Source of the DNA: Dipodascopsis uninucleata var. uninucleata
Lineage: Eukaryota; Ascomycota; Lipomycetes; Lipomycetales; Lipomycetaceae
Reading direction: 5' to 3'
DNA: 64,000 nucleotides
Assembly: GCA_030568195.1 (NCBI GenBank)
Contig: JAJLTO010000009.1
Span: forward strand, 124,001 to 188,000
The notes beneath the pieces were generated by a model. That model was not told the DNA's origin. It was given only the letters and a program-made list of their open reading frames with translations, and did not search any database. Both the position numbers and the translations under genes were made by a program. Shown here in pieces: positions 32,471 through 43,147 of this stretch (its first letter is position 1; the number at the start of each line of letters is the position of its first letter).

Positions 32471-34115
32471 ATGGTGAGTTTGAAATGAATAATTGTCTAA
32501 GGTGTGATTGTATTACGACCGACTTAAATCAGGACTCTCAACTAATACTGCGACTTATCAGATTGTCCGATTCCGTAGTAAAGATGGTAACTACAGAGTG
32601 GAGGCAGAGCCTAACGATGACTTCAGCCTGTTAGTGAAGAAATTATTGTCTGATCTGCCAGTTGGTATTGAGCAATCTGCTCTAATGATTTCAGATCAGC
32701 CTGTTGGCGAAGGAAAGCCTGCTACCGAGTTTTTTGGAAAGACAGTGTCAGACCTCAGTTTAAGGTACGGTATTTCAGTAGCTTGCAAGCTGTCAATCAA
32801 GATTTAGTAAGACTTATTACTAAATATACAAATTCTTGTTTATAGACATGGAGATCTTCTCTTTCTTTCATATCCCGATGCCACGATCTCTATAAAGTCT
32901 GATAGTCCGACTCCAAGATCAACAGAACCTAAAGCCGTTCGATTGAATGGCAAGCCAGTTTCGGAAGCAGACATGACTGCCGTACGAACAGTTTCTGAGT
33001 CTGCAAATCCATGGGAGAGGGTTGTTCAAGATAAGGTGGATGATATTCTTGATGCGCAAGAAGGAAAGATAATAAGACAAAAAGACCCAAAGTTCTGTAG
33101 GCATTCCGATAAAGGTATGTGTGATTATTGTCAGCCTTTGGAGCCTTGGGATTCGGACTATCTAAAATCACACGGTATTAAATTCATGTCTTTCCATTCC
33201 TATGTTCGCAAGCTGAATTCTTCTTCTGCAAATGCAAAGGCTTCCGTTTCTTCTTTCTTACCTCCCTTGTCTGAAGCCGACTATCGGGTGAAGAAGAACT
33301 GTCCTTCTGGTCATCCACCGTGGCCAGCTGGTATTTGCTCCAAATGTCAACCATCAGCTATAACGCTTCAGCAACAGCAGTTTAGAATGGTTGATCATGT
33401 AGAATTTGCTAGTTCTGAAATCGTCAATAAGTTCATTGACAATTGGAGAAGAACAGGAAATCAAGCAATTGGCTATCTCTATGGAAAATATGAGCCCTAT
33501 CCAGAAGTTCCTCTGGGAACTAAGGCAGTTGTACATGCTATTTATGAACCTCCACAGGTCACAGCTATTGATGGTGTTACTCTTACTCTCCCGTGGGAAG
33601 GAGAAGCGGATGTTGATGCTGCTGCTGCGACAGATGATGCCGGCAACTTAACAAAGGTTGGTGTCATTTTCACGGATTTGACTGATGCCGGTAAAGGAGA
33701 TGGATCTGTAATCTGCAAAAGACATGCAGATTCATATTTCTTGTCATCTCTTGAGATATGTTTTGCGGCTACAATGCAATCGAAATATCCTTCTTTCACA
33801 CGATGGTCAGACTCTGGCAAGTTTTCTTCTAAATTTGTAACGTGTGTAATATCGGGTAATTTAGAGAGTCAGATTGAGATTAGTGCGTATCAAGTGTCGA
33901 ACACTGCAGAAGCTATGGTTCAGGCCGATATCATAGAACCTTCAGTATCTCCTTCACTCATGCTAATTAAAGAACCTACGGACCAGCGCTACGTGCCTGA
34001 TGTATTTTTCAGAAGGATAAATGAATACAATGTTGCCGTTCAAGAAAACGCAAAGCCTGTATTCCCTGTAGAATACTTGCTTGTTACTCTGTCGCATGGT
34101 TTTCCCGCGTCTTAG
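32471..34115 (+). CDS. NPL4: Npl4, cofactor of the Cdc48-Ufd1-Npl4 segregase
   Basis: Three exons: 32471-32473 (only the ATG), 32562-32764 and 32846-34115. Introns are 88 bases (GTGAGT...CAG, directly after the ATG) and 81 bases (GTACGG...TATAG). The product is 491 residues: a ubiquitin-like UBX domain (MIVRFRSKDGNYRVEAEP..., about 1-80), the zinc-finger region with two CxxC pairs (DKGMCDYCQPLEPWD; CPSGHPPWPAGICSKCQPS), then the inactive MPN domain (FRMVDHVEFASSEIVNKFI, FTDLTDAGKGDGSVICKR). It unfolds ubiquitin on substrates that Cdc48 extracts in ER-associated degradation. The frame stops right after FPVEYLLVTLSHGFP, where the yeast protein goes on for about 90 residues; no further exon was found. 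Confidence 0.93.
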
Positions 34116-35202
34116 GCTTAGGCTCAGCATGTCCTTAGCATAATGCAATTAAGATTTCTTTTGAGACGTAAGGCACGACATTTGCATTTCGTTGTCATAA
34201 TACGGTCTTTTTTGAGCTAATGGGTTTTGTTTCTTTATTTGAAACCAAATATTTATATAAGTATATATTATTGTTTACACTATTAGCCTGGATGACAGAT
34301 CCGATCATTTGATACTTAGGAATGAGAGAAAAATGATAATGTATGACATGATTATGACCAAAAAAATTCAATAATTCTCTATTTATTCTGAGATAGGCGA
34401 TATTTTGTTATATGCATGAGATAGAGCGAGTTTTACCTGGACTCTTATCCATGATACAATGTTTAAGAATATTTACCTGATGTTTACAAGCAAGCGCTTT
34501 CGGTAGATACTAAATAACAAGGCCATATCTTAAAAAGTAATTACCTTTTTGTGATCTTCGGGTCCGAATTCTACTGTCGTTAGTTCTGTTCAAGTATTGG
34601 TATGAGAGGATAGAGACGGTATCATAGACATGTTATTGAGAGAAATTTCAGTGATAGCCCAGAAGTGAGATAATTACAACGTCATAGTGTAAAGTCTAAT
34701 CCTGCGAAATTGTATCGAAGCCATCGTCTAAAATCTATAGTTTAGTTCCATTGTATGTAGCACAACTGTCATCCATTGTTTTACATTTGGACTACGATTG
34801 TCATATAAATATGGTTCAGCTGCCAGCTAGTTTTATGACGATCCCACTGAGTACGTAGTTGAGTTATATTTTGCTTCTTACCAGACTTACTGCACTAAGC
34901 TATGATACTCCAAACCTCGACTGATAAGAACTGATAAAAGCACATGTAAATATATACTGCATTGATATAGTAAATAAATTTCGCTAATTGGAGATCAAAT
35001 AGCTTACGTAGCACATGAATTTTACATAATGTGATAGGAGTCGACAATATTTTTTATGAATAAAAATACTTAATATGCTTGATTGTTGCATATTCAATAA
35101 GCTGTTAGGTGATACCAACATACTGAAAAGCAAATCTCTATGTAGCTAATATTACGAATATGACTTTCGAAGCTATACATATGAAAATCAGATAGACATG
35201 AT
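34116..35202. other. Convergent intergenic sequence between NPL4 and BNA6
   Basis: 1.1 kb, AT-rich, no long open frame. I looked here for a C-terminal NPL4 exon and found none. Confidence 0.6.
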
Positions 35203-36289
35203 TTAATGATCTATCTTCATATTAAAATCTATTACGCCAGTTCCTTGGTGGATGCTGCTAGTGCTATATATATCAATGGCATTTGTTAAATACGATTGAA
35301 TATTCTCTTCTCGTAGTCCTCCAGAACATTCCAATAGAAACTTCTTCGTCCCCTGCCATTTGGTCTTAATACTCGCCGCTGCTGCAACTAGACCCTCATC
35401 GGTGAAATTATCAAGCATTATGATATCTGCACCGGCGCCAATAGCTTCGTCAGCCTCAGATTCACTTTGGCATTCTACTTCAATCTTTGTCGAAAATCCA
35501 CAAACGGATCGTGCTGCTTCAACAGCCTTTGTTATGGAACCAACCGACCAGATATGATTATCCTTAAGCATGACCATTGACGACAGATCATAACGATGGG
35601 TATCAACTCCCCCCACTAACATGGCATACTTCTCAATGCGACGAAAACCAGGGGTAGTTTTCCGGGTACCTGCTATGATTCCTTTATAACCCGATTTACG
35701 TGCTAGAGTTATTATTTTGCGCGATCTATGTAAATGTCAGAATTTGCAATAATTCCAGTGAAACGCAATTTGAACGACAAATATCGCCATCGGAGCTGAG
35801 ATTCTGTGTGCAGCACATCAGCTTCAGTTAAAACACTTACTCTGTTGCAATTCCTGAAGCTCTTGCAAGAATATTAAGAGCAGTTCTCTCTACTAACAAA
35901 ATCTTTCGGGCGGGGCCCTTTACTTTTGCAACTGGTACTTTAGAGCCTTTTGCAACTTCGATCAAAGTACCTTCTTCAATTAGCCATTCGATCGAGAGCT
36001 CACATTTCTTTATCATCTCGTCGACAAACGGAACACCTGCCAAAACACCCTGCGCAGCATTAATATAGATCACCTTTCAAATTTGAAGTCTTGCGTCTGC
36101 TAGGTAATTAATATAATTTATCGAAAAACTCACTGTCTGTTTACAGTTTAATGTAGCTTCCTTTTCGTCATTTCCAACGACAAATCCACCGACATCGAAC
36201 GATGGGACATCTTCTGACAGATACGAAACCAGCTCTTCTTTCCAAGCCCCATTAGGAGGAAGTAGATTACTAAATTTCAGGGCACTCAT
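35203..36289 (-). CDS. BNA6: Quinolinate phosphoribosyltransferase (nicotinate-nucleotide pyrophosphorylase)
   Basis: Three exons, 36134-36289, 35841-36049 and 35203-35725, with introns of 84 (GTGAGT...GCAG) and 115 bases (GTAAGT...TAG). The spliced product is 295 residues, the same length as yeast Bna6. It converts quinolinate and PRPP to nicotinate mononucleotide, CO2 and pyrophosphate, the last step of the kynurenine route into NAD. Family segments are the start [37 protein letters not shown], the phosphoribosyl-binding [45 protein letters not shown] and the terminal [11 protein letters not shown]. The second intron splits a Glu codon just after the GIAT motif. Confidence 0.96.
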
Positions 36290-36938
36290 GATTTTATGAC
36301 TAATATTTCTAATAGTTTGCAGTGAGAAAAATGTTCGTTGATGAAGTGCGGTAAATATGATGCTATCTAGGAAATAATCACTACAATGAAATTATAATGA
36401 ATTATTAATTTAGTTTTGTGGAGACAAATTTCAAATCAATACTCGACTTTGGATGCACAAAATATATTTAAACTTAGAACCACTCAGCAATTATCTCGAG
36501 CAATTGTGCCAAAATTATCTTACTGTAAAATAATGTCAAATCTAGATATATTTGATATGCATATCAATATATTGGCCTATACGATAAATTCAATGTAATA
36601 TCTGACACTACAAATCCTCACAGACACGGCATGTTTATCGAAAACAACTGTATATCTCTCGTACTATAAATCTATTTAAAGCGTAAATAATAACTACTAT
36701 CAAACTGGTTTAATGACCTCTGTTTTGTACCTTCATCTTTAAACAAAATCGCAATCAGTTAAGATCACTTCTAAAACCGATACTTAGACACTTATATCGA
36801 AAGTCAGTAACGAAATAGCGCATTCGCTGAGAAAGACAAAATGTAGAAATCAAAACATAAGAAATAAAAAAAGGACTCTAAACTATCTAGTAAACGCACA
36901 GAATCGATAGTTCAATTACTAGCTGACCTAAAAAATCT
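36290..36938. other. Intergenic sequence between BNA6 and the phosphatase gene
   Basis: 650 bases: the BNA6 promoter and the 3' end of the phosphatase gene, both on the minus strand. AT-rich, no gene. Confidence 0.55.
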
Positions 36939-38540
36939 CTAGTGATCATGTCCATTGATGCTGTGCTCATGATCATGTGCAAGCTGATATCTCTTGACGA
37001 GCATCTCGCCCTCTTCATTTGGTCCAATGGACTTTACCCAAGTGGTGTTTGCCTGTAAAACTTGAGTGACTTCGACGAGACTGAGGTTAAGCTGATCTCT
37101 CATGAACTTATTGACATCGATATTTTCGAAACTACCTGCCATCTTCTCCGTATTCTTACCATATCCAAACAAAGTGACATCAACTGCAGTATGTCCCAAA
37201 GTAGACCAATTGATACCGGCTCTAGCGGATAAGACTTCGCCAAGATAGATTGACATACTGTCAGCATTGAAAATTCCTCTTAGTTCCTCTTTGGTAGGAT
37301 TTAAGATACCATAAGGAGCAAAAACCATTTCGGCCAAAAAGCTGAAGAGATCCTGCTGAGTATAGTTGCCGTTGGTTTCCATGAATTGTTCATATCTCCT
37401 AAGGTAGTGGCTCGTAGTGTGCTTTGCCTTGGCTAAAACTTCTGGATACCAAGCGTAGTCTGGGACACCGAGAGTAAGGCCACCGCACTCATGATCCGCG
37501 GCAGAGAGCAGAGCAGTGTCGGGGTGATCATCAATAAACTGCTTCATGGTGTTCATAGCACGATTGTACTCTAGAATGTCATGGAGATGACCAATAGGAT
37601 CATGCGCATGGCCAGCATGGTCAATACGAGATGCTTCCACAAACAAAAAGAATCCTTTATCGCTGTGCTTAGTCTCTCTATGAAGCCATTCCAAGGCAGT
37701 TTCAGTCATCTCGGTAAGCGATGGTTCATCCTGGCTATCGCGGTCGGCCTCATATGACATATGATCAAGAGTTGGAAGAAACATAAAAGGAAAATTTCTC
37801 TTACTTTCAGAATCTCCATTACGAAGATCGTCAAACTCTTCGCGGCTAGTAGCAACATCCCAGCCAATATCATCTCTAGCAATACTCCAGAGATCAAGCT
37901 CGTCTTTTCGGCAAGAGCCTGGATCTGATTTAGGAAGGAAAAAGCATCGTCCACCTCCCATTATAACATCGACAACACGCCCAAGAGGATGGGAATATCC
38001 AACAAGCTGCTCAGCAATATCGCTTTCTAAATCACGGAAATATGTATGTGAAGCGAATCCTGCGGGCGAAGCATGAGTGATTCTAGAAGTAACTACAAGT
38101 CCCGTCATGTATCCCTCGAGCTAAATTTATAAGAGTAATCAAATGTCAATAGAGTGTGATCGCTATCAACTGGATTTATCATGTCATCTTTAATATTGAC
38201 TCACTTTAGCAGCCTCAAGGATAGTACCACATGGCTGATAGTCATCATCGACGCCAATTGCGCCATTGTAAGTTTTGATACCGCAAGCATATGCGGTAGC
38301 AGCAGCTGCAGAATCAGTCACAAGAGTGTCAGAAGCCTTCGTTCTGACATAGCCAATGGCCAAGTCGTCGACAGGTAAGGTGATCGATCCATTGTTCTTA
38401 TAAGAGGCGAAATCTCTCGCGAAGACTTCAGAAGCTGGACCATAACCATCTGGAAGAACAAATATGTAATTCTTGGGCTTACCAGCCTGAATCAAAGGAA
38501 GAACAGCTGCCGTGAGAAATAAAGAACTGAAAAATTTCAT
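36939..38540 (-). CDS. Secreted alkaline phosphatase
   Basis: Two exons, 38205-38540 and 36939-38120, with an 84-base intron (GTGAGT...TTTAG) between codons; 505 residues. A cleavable signal peptide (MKFFSSLFLTAAVLPLIQA) replaces the N-terminal anchor of vacuolar Pho8. The alkaline phosphatase fold is marked by Asp31 (VLPDGYG), the nucleophile Ser77 in VTDSAAAAT, the metal ligands in EASRIDHAGHAHD and the ADHECGGLTLG motif. The enzyme removes phosphate from monoesters with two zinc ions and one magnesium ion; secretion suggests scavenging outside the cell. The C-terminus is His-rich (HDHEHSINGHDH). No GPI signal is seen. A CACGTTTT (Pho4-like) lies about 690 bases upstream. Confidence 0.9.
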
Positions 38541-41500
38541 TTTGTGTACAATTATATAGTAATTATATAGTATTATAGCAATATAGCATAGACTATCTCT
38601 CACGATATTCAACAAACAATGATATCTTATATATTATAGATCAAAATAGTTTGATGTCAAGCGAGTCGTACTTGATTCTCTGAAACTGACAATGAATTGC
38701 AAGTTATAAAGTATATAATTGACAGATCTCAATAATATAATGAAGCTTAAGAAAATTTCAAAGGTATTTATGGAAATCCTACTATGCTATAAGTGATCAT
38801 CTATGCTCGAAAGATACTGAACTCCGGATGTTGAACTGAAAAAAAACTGAGATTCGGCAACTCTCAAGAGATCAGGAGGCTGATACACATCAGTACTCTT
38901 GGAATCTTAGAATCTTGGAACCTTGGCCATTTTCTAATTTTGTATGTATAATTTATTCTGTTAAATTACTTTTTTATTCCGTGTTAGCGGTGTAAGCTTC
39001 GAAGATGCACAAATTTTATCCTCTCGTCAGAATTCAAATATCAATAATGCCTTTAATTTCCTCTCACTTTACCAGTTCAAACATTCATGACAACGAGGCT
39101 CACATGTCTTCATCGTGTCCACGTATTCGTAATGTCACATTAAGTGCCTGTTAAAAACTAAACTTACATATTTAACAGTACTTATCATGTCATGAACATT
39201 TTGTAAACTTCCGTACGAGAGAAGCGCACACGTTTTTCTCGGCGTAGATTATCTTATAATGCGTATTGATCAGTTATGGATATGCTAATCCACTTGATTG
39301 GTCGCAATCCGCTGCTGTTGACATTTGTTTCATAGCTGATGTTCAAACGAAATTTTTGCCCAGAATATTCAAAGAGTACTAAAATTAATCTAAATATCGG
39401 GAGCTCTGAATCCAGCATACTCTTGACAGAACTATTATCTAAGCTTCTTGCGTATGATACTGACGACATGAATCACGAAAGACCACATGTAGCTAATTCC
39501 ACAAATTCAATGGTAGAAAATGCGTCCGACATGGATAACTCTTGGTATGCGAAGCCAAGATATTCGAGAAGTCCATGATTGCTTATTGAACGAAAATCAA
39601 AATGTTATTAGCATGGTGAATCTAACGTTCCATCTTTATTTCTAGACTTAAACCGACCACAGCCTGCAAATATTACCACTAGGATGATATTGCAAAATAT
39701 CATAGGATAGTACGAAGCCTGCTTATTCCTAAACAAGAATATGCTACTGGCATGGGTTCGTAATCATGTAGATAGCGGCATGTACATATTGCACTCTAGA
39801 TTGGCGGAGTGATCTGCTATTTCATCTATCGAAGAAGTTAGCAAATATGCATTTTCTCTTAACACTTATTGATAGCACAACAATATTTTAACTACAAATA
39901 AAATGTACAATAGAGCACTGTGCTCGAAAGGTATTTTAGGCGGGAAGCAGGTAAAATCTGCTCCGTCTCCGAACTATACTACGGGTGCGGCTCAGGGGTA
40001 GTTTGGCTGTTGTTTCATTCAAGATCATAGTGTCAGACACAGCACGTCAACACCTGGTATTCCTGCTAATGAAGACGATTTCCATCGTTCATGATCTAAG
40101 AAGATGGGGACGAAAATACTACACATGCGAACTCCACTAAATTGAAATAGGTCAAGGCTTCTAAGAAATTAGTACACGCACTACTATATAGACTGATTAG
40201 AAGCCAAAAACTGCTGGCTTCGTAATCCAACTTCACCGGACCACATGGTGAGTGAGATAGCAACAAGCATATGTCCAGCTCGTTACTAGTATTTCTCTTA
40301 GATAGGTTAGGGAAACACTAATATTATCACTGATCAAAGGAATGGAAGCCTTGTTGATATACAGAATTACAGCTGACATATAAGTCAGACAGACTACTGG
40401 TAAGAGAACACAGTAACTGAAATACAAGTACATTTGGTAGATAGAATTCAAAAAACTGCGCGCATTCTATTTTCTAAATCTTTCAATGCCTTCGCGGAAG
40501 ATGTACGCGAAGACAGGAACCTTGCACTATCCAGTTCCTACGTCCACACTACCTGCGGTAGCATGCTCTATTAGATATTGCAGGATGACCTAGATCTCCC
40601 TGTTTATTTGCATATCGAACGATATCCCAAGAAATAGCAGCTCATTCAGATCCACACCCAAGAAAATGCCAAGTACATGATGAAAACCTGAAAGTGTTCG
40701 ATGATAAAACAGGATATGGTAACCAGGACTGAGTGCTACGTATATACACGTGCATCTCCAGACGTCGAGTAACTGGCGAAAAAAAGCCGATTATTAATTT
40801 ATTACTTCATAAAGTCCCAACAGGTATAAATATTAAAGGTTTGTTACTAGTGTTGAAATAAAGTTACCGTTGATTTTTAGTTAAATGAGGTCTCCGCGCG
40901 AAATACTGAAATTTGCGAGCCGGTCCTCTCTTATCAGATGTTCAAATCATAAATATCTTTTGGATTTAATCGAGATTTTTGCGATGAAGCTCGTCCTATA
41001 TACTCAAAGAGCTCTTGGTGGGAGATATTTAAATATCGATTTTCTTAGGCTGTCAAATGGCTTCCCAACGCGCTTAGAAATGGCACTGACAACGTCAGCT
41101 TGCAGGAATACCCACACTCAATTTCTTTCATGTTAAAAGTATTCTGATATTTGGTAATGTCTTGTGAAAAATAGTAATTAAAGAACTGCAAAAAGCTTCC
41201 TTATGGAACTGTCGGAACAGATACCGAGCCAAAAGAACATATTATTAGCAACTAAATATCTAACTAAAATCAGAAAAAACAATCGTAAACAACACATCAA
41301 TGTAGCTTTACGAATTGTGGAGTAACCGTAGCAACGAGTTTGGTGTTCTATACGAAATCTAAGAATTAAGTCCGAAGATAATGGTAGCGATAGCCAGATA
41401 AGTCAGCGATCTGGCCATATTATTAAAGAGCAAAAACCCTCACCATAATCATCGTCTTCAAAAAGAGGAAAAATAGACAGCAAAAAACAAAAGGAAATAA

Positions 41501-42008
41501 AGCTATATCGAGTATTTTAACAGCAAGTGAATAGAAAATCAGAAAGTTTTTTGCCCACGTAAGTTAGCAAAAATGAGCCTGTACTGCAGTTCATATAGTA
41601 AGAGTACGTATGACATCATAATAACATATTAGAGTACATAATATTCATAATCATCATTACTAGTCATAGCTTCATCGGTGGACCCTCGTTCTGTATCAGC
41701 ATTCTCTCGATCGTGTCTAATAACGACTCACAAAAGTCACCACAGAACTTAAAGCTACTCTACAAAGAGAGATTTGAAACGTACAGTCATAAATAGAAAT
41801 AAATAAATATCAAAAGCTCACATAGTGTCCTGATACCTGACACAAACATACCAGAGCTAACAAAAATACAAAAATTTATATACACGTCTTAAAATTAGAC
41901 ATAGAACATCGTCATTATTATCATAACTGTATCAAAAGGCGAAACTTTTTAAAAGAAATCACAATATCTTCACAGATTTTACTTTCATCTCTCTCCAATT
42001 TTATTTTT
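38541..42008. other. 3.5 kb gene-poor region
   Basis: Between the phosphatase promoter and the 3' end of the CDC14-type gene. A CACGTTTTT at 39229-39237 resembles a low-affinity Pho4 site. An 83-codon ATG frame at 40885-41136 has no recognisable content. No repeats or RNA genes were identified. Confidence 0.45.
39229..39237. promoter_or_regulatory. Pho4-like site upstream of the alkaline phosphatase gene
   Basis: CACGTTTTT matches the CACGTT core with T-flank of the weaker Pho4 site in yeast PHO5. It is about 690 bases from the phosphatase ATG; phosphate control is an inference. Confidence 0.25.
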
Positions 42009-43147
42009 TCACATAACAAGATTTCCAAATGGCTGACTTTTTCGTAACTCATTAACTAAACTATCAACATTGCTGAGATATTTGCCTAGCATTTTCTGTT
42101 TTTCTTGCGTCGTCCTTGAGAGTATCTGAGGCTTAGCGAACATTTCACTAGGCCCTCCCTCTGGGATTACCTTCAGTTTTACTGATTCATATGCTTGTGC
42201 CGTTCCCTGTGGCTCTGGAATGAGATAAAAGAATAGAAATTCTAGTATTTTCAGCTTGACCTCCTTTTCAGTTTCCTTCCTCTTAAACAGTGTGCATATA
42301 CATGCCAACCCATCCAATGACTCAAATGTCTATTAAAAAGTAGAGTAAGATATATATATATATATATATTATATAAATATGCATGTATGAAATATGTCAA
42401 ATAAAATTGATGATTCTACTTACTCGAACATTTGCCCATTCTTCGGCTAGCGCGCATACAAGGCAGTTTACTGTAGCACCCTGAATTGTTGCTGGTGATT
42501 GTGGATCAAGTAGGTCAAGAAGGATCTAGCATATATAATATTAGAAATGAATCTTGTGATTTTAATACAATGATATGATTTAACTTACCGTCATATGAAC
42601 TTCTCTAACAAAGATTCTACGACTCGGAGGGTGGATCAATAGTACACCTTGGAGGAGATCGAGATTAGAAAGTATCAGCGAGTTAACCAGATCACCTTAA
42701 AAATTGAACTCAAGTTAGCATATTTTAATTCTTGCCAAGGTACTTTAAATATCGAACTACTTACTTGATTTTTGGCCTAAAAGCTTCTCAAGGCAGGAAG
42801 CTAGTCGTAGAGCAACTATAATTAACATGACAATGAGATCAGAAGACAAATCCAACTTATTTTGGCGTCTAATCAATCCGACGTTGAAGTCTTGAAGCAA
42901 TCAAATACAAACGCTTACCATTCCATTCAAAGTTATCTTGAAGCCGTAAAAATTCTCTATATGCTGGATCGTCTGCTACTCTGGTGTCAATGCTTATTGA
43001 TGATGAGCTCTTACTCTTCTTGGGTGATCCATCATATGGACGACACAGGTGCGCCAAAAGACCTTCGATATGACGAAGGCCTCGACGAACTGCAGCGGGA
43101 TCATAGGAAAGTAGAAGATCAAATGCAGAAGATAATAAATATTCCAT
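42009..43147 (-). CDS. Cdc14-family septation initiation network (SIN) component
   Basis: Five exons: 42919-43147, 42765-42815, 42589-42695, 42424-42525 and 42009-42329; all donors are GTAAGT or GTAAGC, and one acceptor is the rare TTTAAG. The spliced protein has 269 residues. The family core is plain: FDLLLSYDPAAVRRGLRHIEG, REFLRLQDNFEWNVALRLAS, LDLLQGVLLIHPPSR, ILLDLLDPQSPATIQGAT, TFESLDG and KLKILEFLFFYLIPE. This is the fission-yeast Cdc14 that partners the kinase Sid1 at the spindle pole in septation, and is unrelated to the budding-yeast phosphatase called Cdc14. The ATG at 43147 gives the family start (MEYLLSSAFDLLLSYD); the open frame further upstream has only non-ATG codons. I leave the symbol empty to avoid confusion with the phosphatase. 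Confidence 0.9.
42347..42370. repeat. TA microsatellite inside the fourth CDC14-type intron
   Basis: A run of about eleven TA units inside the intron at 42330-42423, between the donor and the acceptor. Confidence 0.8.
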
